From contig QNQO01002074.1 of NCBI GenBank assembly GCA_003290165.1, forward strand, positions 62,001 through 126,000: a DNA stretch of 64,000 nucleotides, in the 5' to 3' direction. This DNA is from Berberis thunbergii. Taxonomy: Eukaryota > Streptophyta > Magnoliopsida > Ranunculales > Berberidaceae. The notes under the pieces are model-generated. The model worked only from the letters and a program-made list of their open reading frames with translations, had not been told where the DNA came from and ran no database searches. Below, in pieces: positions 1-31,172 of this stretch (its first letter is position 1; every line of letters begins with the position of its first letter). The translations under genes and the position numbers were made by a program.

Positions 1-299
1 TCTTCAGCAACAGTGGGGTCAGAATCCGAGACAAGAAAACATAGTGGAACTTCACAATCCGGATCATACTTCATGTGAAGAGTAATGGGTCTCCTTGTTT
101 TGGTGCCTCCACCAACATGGTTGAACTGAAACCCCATAAGAGCTTCAACCAATGCACTCTTTCCATCGGTTTGGTGACCAACCACTAGCACTGCTGGTGC
201 ATCAAAGGGTGTCTTGAACTCCTGAGCAAGTCCATGGAGCTCGTTGTAGGCTTCATAAAGTCTCGATTGGTCCTCCAATTCGGCTCTGCTGGTCTCCAT
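1..299 (-). CDS. ARC5: ARC5/DRP5B-like dynamin-related GTPase, N-terminal exon (partial)
   Basis: The minus-strand frame opens with ATG at 299 and stays open to the window edge (99 codons). The peptide contains YEAYNELHGLAQEF, a G1/P-loop GHQTDGKSALVEALMG (about residues 45-60), then FNHVGGGTKTRRPITLHMKYDP carrying the conserved switch-I threonine region. This follows the plant ARC5/DRP5B N-terminus rather than DRP5A or DRP1. In Arabidopsis ARC5 assembles on the cytosolic face of plastid and peroxisome division sites and drives constriction by GTP hydrolysis. The protein starts with METSRAELEDQ, shorter than the Arabidopsis leader; no better upstream in-frame ATG was seen. The rest of the GTPase, PH and GED regions lie left of position 1, so integrity cannot be judged. 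Confidence 0.9.
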   Translation of the reverse strand, partial: METSRAELEDQSRLYEAYNELHGLAQEFKTPFDAPAVLVVGHQTDGKSALVEALMGFQFNHVGGGTKTRRPITLHMKYDPDCEVPLCFLVSDSDPTVAE

Positions 300-806
300 T
301 GTGGGATCACAGATGAGTTGAGAGGGAGGCGCAGTAGCAGAGAGTGTGTCCAGTGAGGGTTTTTGGATGGCAATTGAATGGTTTTTAAAAAAGCACATAA
401 TAAGCTGCTTTTTGAAAACAATTTTCACTTCACTTTTGGCCTTCCAAGATTTTGATTGAGGCCTACATTTTTTACATTTTTGTACTTTCGATACCAAACA
501 AATTAGTAGATGAAAAATCTTCTCCCAATCTTAACCACTTCTCCTTTTTGTCTCTTCATCGATTACATGGAAACGGTCATCGAGATATGAATTTTGCTTC
601 TCACCACTTCTTGCTCATGAAATATGCCATTTGGGCTAAAATTGGAATAGTTTGAAATGTGAACTAATTTCAAGGTCAATAAAGTACCAGCTCATGGGTA
701 TGCCTGTGGAGGATGAAATCATAAATTCATGGTTCAAACCTTACAAGCATTTGGGATGGGTTAAAGAATTAAAAAAAAAAGTGAACTAATTTCAAGAATA
801 ATGTAA
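300..806. other. 5' flank of the ARC5-like gene
   Basis: AT-rich non-coding DNA upstream of the minus-strand ARC5-like start. It should contain that gene's promoter and 5' UTR, but I could not identify a convincing TATA box. A short phrase (gtgaactaatttcaag) occurs at about 659 and again at 781. No gene is seen. Confidence 0.4.
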
Positions 807-1490
807 CGGGGTGAACATTTCATGTCGCGATTCCGATCTCGTCCAGATTTTTTGAGTTTTTTTTTTTACTGATCAAATCCATCCCGATCCCATCTCACTA
901 ATTTTCAATTTTGCCCACATCCCAAAATTAGGTTATTATGTTACAATCAAATTATTAGTATTGTTAAAAAAAAACATTCATATATTCTACTAATCGCCTT
1001 TGGTCATAATTATATCAATTAACATATTCTTGTATTCTACTAATTTAATGACATGACATAGAAACACATTTTTCATCTTTTTACATCACGCAATTTTCAC
1101 CTTTTCTATAGTGTTATTTTCAATATGAATGCATGAAGATGGAAATTTGTGTTATTTTCACTATGGGTGCATGAAGATGGGGAAAACATTTTCTATAAAA
1201 AAAATAGATCATTTGAACAAGTCTGCCACTTTCGAATTTCATTTTATTCTCTGTTTGAATAAACACTTGCTCAAGTAGTTATAACATTTAACATTGCTTT
1301 AAAAATATGATAAAGCTTGAATCTGGATACAGAATGAGTGGACTGGAAGAAAATGGTACTCTAAATTAGGGTTAGAGTATTTTACATGCTCATCCCATCC
1401 TAAATCCGTTTGGGATGAAGTCTATCTCATCCCGGTCCCGAATGAACATGATGAAGTCCATCATGTCTCATCTCATCCTCTGTGCACTCC
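807..1490. mobile_element. hAT-like non-autonomous element (8-bp TSD)
   Basis: The sequence is flanked by a perfect 8-bp direct repeat, taatgtaa, at 799-806 and 1491-1498. The ends (CGGGGTGAACA on the left, complement of TGTGCACTCC on the right) are a decayed form of the TAGGGGTGGGCA terminus seen at 24502, 39298 and 49833. Subterminal motifs such as atcccgatcccatctca and ctcatcccggtcccg match those of the 39298-40194 element. An 8-bp duplication and this terminus fit hAT elements. There is no coding capacity, so it must have been moved by another element's transposase. The termini are diverged, so it is an old copy. Confidence 0.7.
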
Positions 1491-2359
1491 TAATGTAACC
1501 CCAATTTGACAAATGGTCCTTGAAATATATGTGTCTAAGAGGACGAATTTTGGCAATATTCGCCCCATTGCCATCCCTATTTCTTCCATTTTGTTCATTC
1601 TCATTTCATATTTTTAGTGTTATTCAAAGAACTTGTTTCAAATCAATTTGGGCTTATCTTCAATCGGTGAAAAATTAGATCTTAGGTAAGTTGTTAGTTC
1701 AATTTTAATCCCACATCGTTCAATCTTGGTCCTACACTATCATTGTTTAAGATGAGTTTTTGTTTGTAGACAAGATTTGTGCCCCTTTTTGTTAAATCTT
1801 GATTTTATTGAATTTTAGTTATATTTTGTTGGTTAATTTGATTCAGTTGATTTATGCATTTTGTGTCAATGAATTTCTTACATTCAAAGGTAAATTTACA
1901 ACAAACATGGCATATTGGAAATAACTCTAATTGTCAAATTATAAACACATATCTTAGAAATAGGTTTCCGTGTTCGATTTTAGCTAATTGTGTTTTGTCA
2001 CTTAATTGAAGTCTAAGGTTTTGCATGTTAATACCTTGAACCTTGTAATACAAAGATAAACTGCTTGTAAATATCTATAAAGGAATTATAAGTAATTTGG
2101 GGATGGTAATCCTTTGCATTGGAAAGCATTAAGCAACCATTGGTCCATGGTATATCTTCTTTTGTATGTGTTTCTTACACCCTAGCTTGTTGTAACTTGA
2201 TAACTAAGGGACAAGTATGATGAATGATCTGAACATTTAGTTTGTTGAAATAATTTTGACAAGTTAATCACCAAGATATTGGATTATCAATGAAAATTTA
2301 TGAAGTTTATGTGCTTTCAATTTGTACAATTTTTTTAATTAACAAATACATTATTCTTC
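1491..2359. other. AT-rich intergenic DNA
   Basis: No open frame, repeat or recognisable element was found after the hAT-like insertion. Confidence 0.3.
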
Positions 2360-2765
2360 ATACGATTTTGAATAATTAGAATGGTCTGAGACACATTCTC
2401 AAATGAAACCTTCTTGGTTTTGGTGACTAAGACACACATACGCCAGGAACCAAGACCACATACGGCTAGACTAAACAAACTTTTTGTTGGTCGAATGTAA
2501 CGCGATGGTTTTGGTGACCAAACACCAAGCAACAAGACCCACATATGGCCAAACTGGCCATAGGGTTGTTTTGAGATACTTCCTCCTCAACCCTATGTCT
2601 AACTTAACATACTTTCTATGGCCGAATGTAACACTGGTGGTTATGATGACCAAGACATCAGGCACCAAGAGACACATACGTCCAAGTTGGTCGTATGGTT
2701 GTTCTAAGATACTTTTGAACTACCCATATGTGTGCTTTAACATACTTTTTGTCTAGCCAAACTGA
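2360..2765. repeat. 131-bp tandem repeat, about 2.5-3 copies
   Basis: A phrase beginning (g)tcgaatgtaac at 2490 recurs as gccgaatgtaac at 2621, 131 bp later. Both are followed by a 'gtgaccaa...cacca...acacata' stretch and 'atggttgtt..aagatacttt'. A diverged third unit precedes 2490 and a partial one starts near 2752. Short frames on both strands arise from this repeat and are not treated as genes. No transposon ends were recognised. Confidence 0.7.
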
Positions 2766-2770
2766 ACACT

Positions 2771-2828
2771 TGTTGCATATGGATCAACATCAAATTCAAT
2801 ACAAATTTAACTAATTATCTAATGGAAG

Positions 2829-2864
<36 letters not shown>

Positions 2865-3695
2865 TATAGATAACAGAAATGAAATTGTGAGAAAAAAATG
2901 TAGTGGAAGAGAAAGATAAAACATAAGAGTCTTAGTTTAGTAGTTTAAGAAAACATTGGGAGAAAATGGTGGGAAACATGGATGAAATGAAGATCAAGAG
3001 GTTGGATTGTTGATGATGAAGGAAGGGGGTGATGGGAGGAAGAGCCGTGAGTTTATATGAGCAAATTTGATAAATCTTGACTTTGTAGGGTGGATGGGCC
3101 AATCAAATCAACCATTTGGTAGTGCCTCTTAAGAGCCAACTTTTAAACTTTAGAAATGAAAATGGTGGTTACTTTCATCTAAGTAACGGGTGCTACTAAC
3201 AATCCCTTTTTTTTCTAATCCCTAATTCAAAATTTTCTTTTTTAATAAAATCTTATAGGCTATTGCAAATTAATTATTAATTTTAACTTGATTTAGAAAT
3301 AAATTATACAAACTTTTGTTTAAGCAATTTTTTAAACATTTTCTGCCATTGCTTTTAACTTCATTTTTTATAATTAAGCTTTTACTCTTATGTTAAAATT
3401 GGGGAAGACTACCAACCATTTTTTTTGGAAGGCGAGCTGGGTTTTCAAGATCCCCCCTTCCCATGGGGGTTAAATGGGGCGGGGAGAATGGTGTTGTTTA
3501 GGTTAAAAGGTGGTGGTGGTAGGGTTGTGGATTTGAGAAGATGATTGATTTAACGGAGCTCCAGTGACTGGGTGGGTGAGATGAGAAAAATACAATTTTT
3601 GGATTTTTTTTCTTTTTATCGTGATCATAATTTTTGCATCGAAACAAGTTTTGATCTAGATGTTCTTTGACTATGCAATTTCTTGTTTGTTTTAG
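2771..3695. other. Non-coding stretch with a 27-nt poly-A tract and a SINE-tail-like phrase
   Basis: A pure A-run lies at 2836-2862. At about 3427-3452 a phrase 'aaggcgagctgggttttcaagat' in broken form resembles the tails of the SINE-like copies near 57415 and 58827, suggesting another old SINE fragment. No gene is seen. Confidence 0.4.
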
Positions 3696-4028
3696 GACGT
3701 TCATGGAGTGCTTGTTAATGGTTCTGTTTATTGGATCACTGATGGGGTAAGTGGTCCTAGTTGTTCAATCAGGTTGATTTCATTCGACTTTGAGTCCGAA
3801 ACAATCGAGCTCATTCTGAATCCCCAATACAGTTTCCTATCGAATTTAGAAACCAGTCCTGGGGTGCTACAAGGTCATCTTTGGGTACAAGATTGTTGCT
3901 ATTTTGATGATTATCATGAGATAAGGGTTATGAGGGAAAGAAAAGTTTGGGTCATGCAGTTCCTCGTTCAAAAGAATCTAATTGATGGTCTCAGAAAACT
4001 TCTCGACATTTTGGGTATGCAAGTATAA
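3696..4028 (+). pseudogene. F-box-associated (FBA) domain fragment
   Basis: An open frame directly after a good acceptor-like site (tttgttttag, ending 3695) reads DVHGVLVNGSVYWI, then LISFDFESETIELI, GVLQGHLWVQDCC and EIRVMRERKVWVM. This order (VNG..YWI, ISFDFE.E, GVL.G.L, EIWVM) is the signature of the F-box-associated domain found C-terminal to the F-box in plant SCF substrate adaptors. About 110 residues remain. No F-box or first half was found upstream, and a poly-A tract follows at 4070-4103. I infer a gene fragment or a decayed copy; a working exon of an unseen gene is less likely. Confidence 0.6.
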
Positions 4029-4065
4029 CTTTGAAATGGGATGGGAATAATTGATCAAAGTTATT

Positions 4066-4069
<4 letters not shown>

Positions 4070-4103
<34 letters not shown>
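4070..4103 (+). repeat. Poly-A tract (34 nt)
   Basis: Uninterrupted A-run just downstream of the F-box-associated fragment. It could be a retro-copy tail or simple slippage. No matching target-site duplication was identified. Confidence 0.7.
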
Positions 4104-4108
<5 letters not shown>

Positions 4109-4379
4109 CGAGATGCATGAATTCACATATTGAGCAGATCGAGATGAATGCTTTGCAATGGAATTTGTACAAATCTTTACAGCACCTGATGAAAAAGCGA
4201 ATTATCGATAACCAAAATTGCCTACAGTTGGCTATTAAAAATTATACCCACCGGAGACACTCTTAAGAGTAATACAATAATACACGCGCGGCAAGAATAA
4301 TCAAGACAATGAATATTCTGCGGAGGATATATGGCTGAAAATATCAGGGAGTTAATATGAAGCTGAAAATATCACGGAG
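4103..4379 (-). other. Probable 3' UTR / downstream flank of the ProRS gene
   Basis: Non-coding sequence just past the ProRS stop codon (4380-4382 on the minus strand). It contains a short direct repeat: 'gctgaaaatatca(g/c)ggagttaatatga' occurs at about 4332 and 4361, and the second copy runs into the stop codon. No gene is seen. Confidence 0.45.
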
Positions 4380-24501
<20,122 letters not shown>

Positions 24502-25547
24502 TAGGGGTGGGCACGGTCCGGATCGGTTCCAAATTTGGAGAAACCTAACTCGAACCGTTTCAAATTAACGGATCCGGTCCGGATCCCCTGATTTTTAACA
24601 TTGGAACCGAACCTAACTCGAACCGTTTGAAACGGTCCGGTTTCACGGTTCCAAACGGTTCCAATTGAATCAAGAACAGAAATAATTGCCTTAAAAAAAA
24701 CAGAAAAATAAATTTGTTAAATAGATCCATCATCTATCCATCATAAACAGATCATACAAAAGCATACAAATCCATCATCCAGATCATACAAAGAGATCCA
24801 TCATCGATAAACTCCGATACAGACTCATCATCGATCCATCACTCCAAACAGATTCATCATCTAATCTCACCTAATCTGTTTGATCGATCACCTAATCTGT
24901 TTGATCGATCATCCAAACAGATTCATCACTCCAAACAGATTCATCACTCCAAACAAATCATCCAAACAGCCTCCTCTCGAGACAGAGAGAGAGAAAGAGA
25001 TAGGAGGCTGCTTCTTCTTCTCGAGACAGAGCCGCTTCTTCTTCTCGTGTTGCTGCTTCTTCTTCTCGAGACAGAAACTCGAGAGAGAGATGAGCTCGCT
25101 GCTACTTCCTTCTTCTCGTGCTGCGTGCTGCTGCTTCTTCTTCTCGAGACAGAGACTCCAGAGAGAGAGGAGCTCGCTGCTAGCCTGCTACTTCTTCTTC
25201 TCGTCCTGCTGCTGCTTCTTGACTCGACAGACATAGACGAGAGAGAGAGAGAGGAGAGGGAAACAGAGACAGATAGATAGGGGGTTTTGGACTGATTCCA
25301 TACGTCTCCTCCTCTTCTTTTTTCCTTCTGCTCCATCATCTCAAAGTCAGAGACAGAGACATTAAAACATATATTTAAGTTTTTATTAAATGCAATTTGA
25401 AACGAGTCCAATCCGGACCGTTTTATAACGGATCCAGACCGATCCGAACCGTATCAAAAAATTCAAAATTAAAATCCGGACCGTTTTGAGCAAAACGGTC
25501 CGGTTCGGTTTGAACCCGCGGATCCTCGACCCGTTTGCCCACCCCTA
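24502..25547. mobile_element. hAT-like non-autonomous element with perfect 8-bp TSD
   Basis: Begins TAGGGGTGGGCACGG and ends TTTGCCCACCCCTA. The octamer gaaaaaat is repeated exactly at 24494-24501 and 25548-25555. Subterminal cggtccgg/ccggaccg and gaaccg words are abundant on both sides, as in hAT subterminal repeats. The interior (24960-25260) has a tandem minisatellite of cttcttcttctcgagacagag-type units. It yields Ser/Arg-rich and Leu/Phe/Cys-rich frames on opposite strands that I do not consider proteins. Confidence 0.88.
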
Positions 25548-25555
25548 GAAAAAAT

Positions 25556-26208
25556 ATAAAAAATTTTGGGTGTTATTTTGAAGTTATAAATATAATTTAA
25601 CCATTTTAAACTCTACATACTACATAAAGAGTCCCACAAGATTTTTAATGTCATATAAACTACACACTAAAGCGTCTATAGGTGCATTTTCAAGTCTGCG
25701 GTCAAATCGCAGGGCTCGATCCTGAATAGACGGTCAAATCCCCAGGCTCGACTCTAGACAGGCGGTGGAAACTGTCAAGCTGGAGTACAGTAGAAATAGA
25801 GAGAATTTCTAGACACGATATCGCCGATACGCTCCGCTGCTACATGATATCAACACTATTCTCTACAAGAAATATAACCCAATTAAAAATCCTTGTAGAG
25901 AATCTAGATCCAATTACTATTCAATTTCTTGACATCCCTATTTATGTTGTGATTTACTTATATGTTTTGAGTGTGTAACCTATCTGGATACAAAGGTAGT
26001 ACGAACAAACTCGATTCATGTAAATTGTGTTGAAGGTTTGAGAATACGATGAGAGAAAATAATATTTTCTCATTGGTAGAAGCGAATCTACTCTTTGGTT
26101 AAGGAGGTTAATTGCCCCCTTTTACCTTTAAAAAAAATCTACTAAGTTATTTGTATGTTTTATATTGCCTCCCTTTAAATTTGTATCTTGCCCCTCTCAC
26201 GTTCAAAA
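25556..26208. other. Intergenic, no gene seen
   Basis: AT-rich sequence. A segment near 25675-25920 has a short imperfect inverted motif (ctctacaagaaa / ccttgtagagaat) typical of MITE-like debris, without recognisable ends. Confidence 0.3.
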
Positions 26209-29200
26209 GAAGTTTTCATTCATCGAATTTGTGAATTTTTGATAGGTACAATGATGCATTTTGAATATTGTTTATCATAATTATCTGCGTCCGTGTTCAA
26301 AAAATTTTACCGTGGCATGGACGTCTCCTGGCTCATCTACGTCTCTGTCGTGTCCAACGGATATTTAGGACTCCCACATATTGTTGCGAATGAACCAATT
26401 TTTGTACCTAATATGGGAGCAAATTGTCACACTTTACACGGGATCACTCGATGATAGGTCCGATGCGGAAGCCTTGCTTGTTTCGCTTGCTCGTGAGAAC
26501 AAGTGGTATGGGAAGCTAATAATTGAAGAAGGTACAATTGTGTCATTGCTGAAATTGGTGTAGTTAAATAGTTGTGTGTTGTTTGCCCCCATTTGTCTGC
26601 AATCCTGGTTCCGCCCCTGCTTATTGAGTTTTTTGCTTATTGTGTTATTTTTCAATAAAATCATGATATCGAACATAGCTACTAGGTAAATATTGCACTT
26701 TTTGCAGACTCCATTACAATCCTTCTTGGGACACACATAATACAAATAAGGACGGTTTTCACTTGTATAATTGTATTGATGACCATGCTAGCAAGGAATC
26801 TATTAGAAAACAAATATTTTTATTAATCTTTCCCCTTTATAATAAGCATTGGTAGTAACTTAACCCCCTGGAATGCCCCTTGGTAAAGAACAGGCATGTG
26901 AGACGTTAAAGATGACCTTCTAAACAAATGTCCACATAAAATGTGAAAATCACTGACTTACCTTCATTATGGTATTCTAAATTGAAATCTATGATGAAAT
27001 AATTTAGATCTAGGGTTTATGTAAGTTTTTCAACTTTAAATAGCTTTGATATATAATGAATAACATGTAACTAAATCAAATTTCATGGAAAGAAGAGTTT
27101 CCATTAAGTAGGGGATGGAGCTAACAATTATTTCCTTTTCCCCAACAAATACTTCATCTCCCCCAATGAGTCATAACTGCTAATTCAACTTTAAAATCTC
27201 GTCCTCAAATCATCAGTTGGGTTTGTATAAGTTGTGAATCTCAACTATCAGACCATTCAAGAGCATTTTTGTCCTTAAAATATGACAATTTTGAAATCAG
27301 CTAATGTTTTCACAGTCAATACACGTTAACGGCTAGTTTTAGGGGCTCAGTACAATACAAAATGATTATGATGGTACTTCCCAATTACCTATTTATCATT
27401 TGGGGATGGAGGGAGGGGGGAAGAGCAAGTAACCTTAACATTATTGTACCTAATTGATCATTTATTTGAGAACAAGTAGCACGTTGTTTTGAGAGACAAT
27501 AAGAGTTGTTCGATAATTAGAGTGGATATTTAGATTCATCGGATGATGCCCAATAGGTTTTATATGTGAATATAATAGAGAGTGAATTACCGTAAGTATC
27601 GGCAGTTTTACTTAGTTTTTATTTTTATAAAACATCATAATGAGAGCTGTGGTAATACACCAACATGCATTATAATCTTCTTAATAGAAAACCACATATC
27701 AGTTCGTGTATACCTACGAGTGATTACGTGGAGGAGTCTATACATACTTAGGGATAGTATGGTGGTGCACTCTTTGGGCCCCCCCCCCCCAAAAAAAAAC
27801 TAATAATTAATCCAACTTTGATATGATATTTCTAGATTCTAGAGTTCGTTCTAGACACTACAGAATTAATCTGATTGAGACTATATAATGAATAATGTTA
27901 GATTTGGAAATATACCAAAATTTCCCCTTAGTTCAAAGCTTGTCGACAAAAATTGTGTTATTAGTTTGGTAAATGTTAACATTTTCAATTTCCGTGGACA
28001 TTTTTTAATTCATTTTCAGAAATTCTAAGTGTCGAAGAAATGAGCGAGGAAACGAGCGAGGGAAGTGAGGTGGCGGGGGTGGGAGCCGTTCACCTCACTC
28101 GAGATGCGTGTGTTGACTTTTTGCGCGTGCATCTCGAGCGAGATGAACGGCTCTCACCCCCGCCACCTCACTCTCTTCGCCCATTTCCTCGCTGTGTAGA
28201 ATCACTCATTCATTTTAGATGGGGCTGGACATATTTTTAATCTATACTTGAAGGCTACATAATTAACTCTATAAGGCTAAATAGATTTTAGCGATCACAG
28301 TTTGATACACATGAGTTTGTTTATCAAACACCATTTTCCCTCTCACGAACTCCTCTTTCCCACCTCGATCCAAACTCTCCTTTTACCCTGTTTTCGATGT
28401 TTCGAAGTTGATTTCTACGTCCGTTTGCACGGTAAATCACTTGTTAATTTTTTCAAAAGGCTACATAATTAACTCTATCGGGCTAACCAAATTAAAGCAG
28501 ATCACTTAATATTCTTGTCTTGTGTGGCTTCCATCTAAGCAGCTTATCAACCTAATAATCTGACAAAAACTCAGACTTCTAGAGTAAATGTCCAACCAAC
28601 TGAGCTACAATTGACGGATTATATATTTTTTTTCCAATCCCAGTTCTATATTCATTAAAAATTTCATTAATGCCAACAATTGTTTATATGTTTATACACC
28701 TATAATTGCGCATTATCGACAATACAATCCCTGATCACTGATTACTGATCGCTGATAAACTATATATAATGGTGTTGGCTTTTTATAGTCACGGGCTTGA
28801 AATGATCAACCAAAACATCAAATGTGATAATATCAGATAAAAACTGATGTCCTCGACTGATTTTCCAAAATGGTTATTTATATTTATTTTTACCTAAGAA
28901 TCCTGATATTTTTCATGAGCTTTTCATCAACTCAAACAAAATATGTGATTGCTCCATTTGCTCTGCCACATTGCATGCAATAATACCCTCTCATAAAAAG
29001 TGTTATAGTGACTGTTCGATCTCTAGATTTAATTTGTTATTTGGTTTCTTCCACAAATTGCAAAATGAGGAAGTTTCCTCCCAACTTCCTCCAATGGATT
29101 TCAACCAGATGATTTCTTTTGTACAATGCCGTATTCTGGAGGAAGGAAGGTGCAATGATTTAATTTGTTATTTTTCCAACAGTAACCAAACACACCCAAA

Positions 29201-29341
29201 ATTTGTTTTATGATTTTTTAAATTTTGGTCATTTTCATGATGTTGATAAATGTGGAAACAAAACTATGGGATTGATCCCCTTGATCTACTACTATGTGCC
29301 AAGCAATATTGGATAAATTGTTGTCAAACAAATGGTAGGTA
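26209..29341 (+). repeat. Tandem duplication, copy 1 (calmodulin-like gene deleted)
   Basis: Colinear with 29391-35529 at high identity: matching start 'tttcattcatcgaatttgtg', shared 'ggcatggacgtct', shared 'ccaagcagctt/ctaagcagctt', and shared 'gatgttgataaatgtgg'. Copy 1 runs through the promoter-proximal segment to about 29157 (aaggaaggtgcaatg). It then jumps directly to sequence that in copy 2 lies at 35356, beyond the calmodulin-like gene. About 2.8 kb containing that gene is thus missing. Homology ends at 29341, where both copies read caaatggtaggta. Confidence 0.88.
28017..28207. mobile_element. Mutator-type hairpin MITE (191 bp), 9-bp TSD
   Basis: attcatttt is repeated at 28008-28016 and 28208-28216. 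Copy 2 of the duplication has the same locus unoccupied with one attcatttt (about 31628-31640). The ends CAGAAATTCTAAGTGTCG and GAGTGATTCTACACAGCG (complement) are related. Long inner arms (gaggtggcgggggtgggagc / gctctcacccccgccacctc) would fold into a near-perfect hairpin. The 9-bp duplication indicates Mutator-superfamily mobilisation. Confidence 0.9.
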
Positions 29342-30355
29342 CAATGAAGCTTTTATTTTTAACATATTGTCTCCTTTATTTTTAAACAAATAAAGAAGCT
29401 TTCATTCATCGAATTTGTGAATTTTTGATGGGTACAATGATGTATTTTGAATATTGTTTATCATAATTCTCTACGGCCGCGTTCAAAAAATTCTACCGTG
29501 GCATGGACGTCTTCTGGCTTGTCTGCGTCTCTGTCGTGTCCGACGGATATTTAGGACTCCCACATATTGATGTAAATGAACCAATTTTGTACCTAATATG
29601 GGAGCAAATTGTCACGCTTTACACATGATCGCTCGATGATAGGTTCGATGCGGAAGCCTCGCTCGTTTCGCTTGCTCATGACAACAATTGGTATGAGAAG
29701 CTAATAATTGAATAAGGTAGAGTTGTGTCACTGCTGAAGTTGGTGTAGTTAAATAGTGTGTATTGTTTGCCCCCCATTTGTCTGCAATTCTGGCTCCGCC
29801 CCTGCTCATTGGGCTTTTTGCTTATTGTGTTATTTTTTCAATAAAATCATGACATCGAACATAACTACTAGGTGGATATTGCACTTTTTGCAGACTCCAT
29901 TACAGTCCTTCTGGGACACACATAATACAAATTAGGACGGTTTTCACTTGTATAATTGTACTGATGACCATGCTAGCAAGGAATCTGCTAGAAAAACAAA
30001 CATTTTTATTAATCTTCCCCCTTTATAATAAGTATTGGTAGTAACTTAACCCCCTAGAATCAATTTGAATTTAATGCCTCTGGTAAAAAATAGGCATGTG
30101 AGACGTTGAAGATGACCTTCTAAATAAATGTCCACATAAAATGTGAGAATCACTGACTTACCTTCATTATGATATTCTAAATTGAAATCAATGATGAAAT
30201 AATTCAGATATAGAGTTTATGTAAGTTTTTCAACTTTAAATAGTTTTGATCTATAGTGAATTACATGTAACTAAATCGAATTTCATAGAATAAAAGAGCT
30301 TCCATTAAGTAGGGGATGGAGCTAACAATTATTTCCTTTTCCCCAACAAATATTT

Positions 30356-30594
30356 TGTGACGACCCCCTCCCACACTGTACCGATACTGTTTGCTTTGGG
30401 CTACCATCCGACCCTCACGACTTTAAAAGGCCTCGATACAATGGGGAGCTGACCCCGCACATATAAGGATCATTCTCCTCCCCTACCCAGGCGATATGGG
30501 ACTATGATTCCCCTTGTAGCTCGTCCAACCTCTCACGGCCTATTGGGCTTCAACCCTCACCCTCACCTCAAGTCCGCCCACTCAGGGTCTCACA
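30356..30594. mobile_element. Small solo LTR (239 bp), 5-bp TSD
   Basis: Sequence TGTGACGACCCC...GGGTCTCACA is absent at the corresponding place in duplication copy 1 (about 27150). It is flanked by tattt at 30351-30355 and 30595-30599. TG...CA ends, a 5-bp duplication and lack of coding capacity indicate a solo LTR of a small LTR or TRIM-type element. Family not identified. Confidence 0.8.
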
Positions 30595-31061
30595 TATTTC
30601 CTCTCCCCCAATGACTCATAACTGCTAATTCAACTTTAAATCTCATCCTCAGATCATCAGTTGGGTTTGTATAAGCTGTGAATCTCAACAATCAGACCGT
30701 TCAAGGGCATTTTTGTTATTAAAATATGACAATTTTGAAATCAGCTCATGTTTTCACGGTCAATGCATGTTGACTGCTAGTTTCAGGGGCACAGTACAAT
30801 ACAAAATGATTATGATTGTACTTTTCAATTACCTATTTATTATTTGGGGAGGGAGAGAGGGGGGGAAGAGCAATCAACCTTAACATTATTGTACCTAATT
30901 GATCATTTATCAGAGAACAAGTTATTTTGAAAGCACGTTGTTTTGAGAGACAATAAGAGTTGTTCGATAATTAGAGTGGATATTTAGATTCATCCGATGA
31001 TGCCCAATAGGTTGTAAACGTTTTTATAAGTTTTGGTAATTTATATGTGAATATAATAGAG

Positions 31062-31172
31062 CAGTATTTTCTAAGTGCACTGGTTTTTTGCACTGATTTT
31101 TTGCACTGGTATTTTGCCTGGTGCTATTAGGCACCATTGGATTGCATCGAGATAAGCACTGTAGAAGCACTC
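31062..31172. mobile_element. Mutator-type MITE (111 bp), 9-bp TSD
   Basis: ataatagag is repeated at 31053-31061 and 31173-31181. Copy 1 of the duplication is unoccupied here (near 27570). Ends CAGTATTTTCTAAGTGCAC and complement GAGTGCTTCTACAGTGC belong to the same family as the 28017 element. Confidence 0.85.

Noticed and set aside
24944..25411. Arg/Ser-rich 155-codon frame (SR-like protein)
   Set aside because: Generated by a cttctt/ctcgag minisatellite inside a hAT-like element, with equally long frames on the opposite strand; no domain or codon signal.
26381..26745. Small frames in both duplication copies (26381-26563 +, 26434-26745 -, 29612-29809 -)
   Set aside because: Not conserved as open frames between the two copies: frameshifts and stops differ, as expected for non-coding DNA.
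28040..28240. 66-codon frame starting MSEETSEGSEVAG
   Set aside because: Runs through the hairpin arms of the Mutator-type MITE at 28017-28207.
28575..28620. tRNA gene on the minus strand (TAGCTCAGTTGG box-A-like motif), repeated at about 32000-32035
   Set aside because: Only a box-A-like motif is present; no box B (GGTTCGA) or cloverleaf 3' half follows. Both copies lie in the tandem duplication. More likely a worn tRNA-derived fragment.
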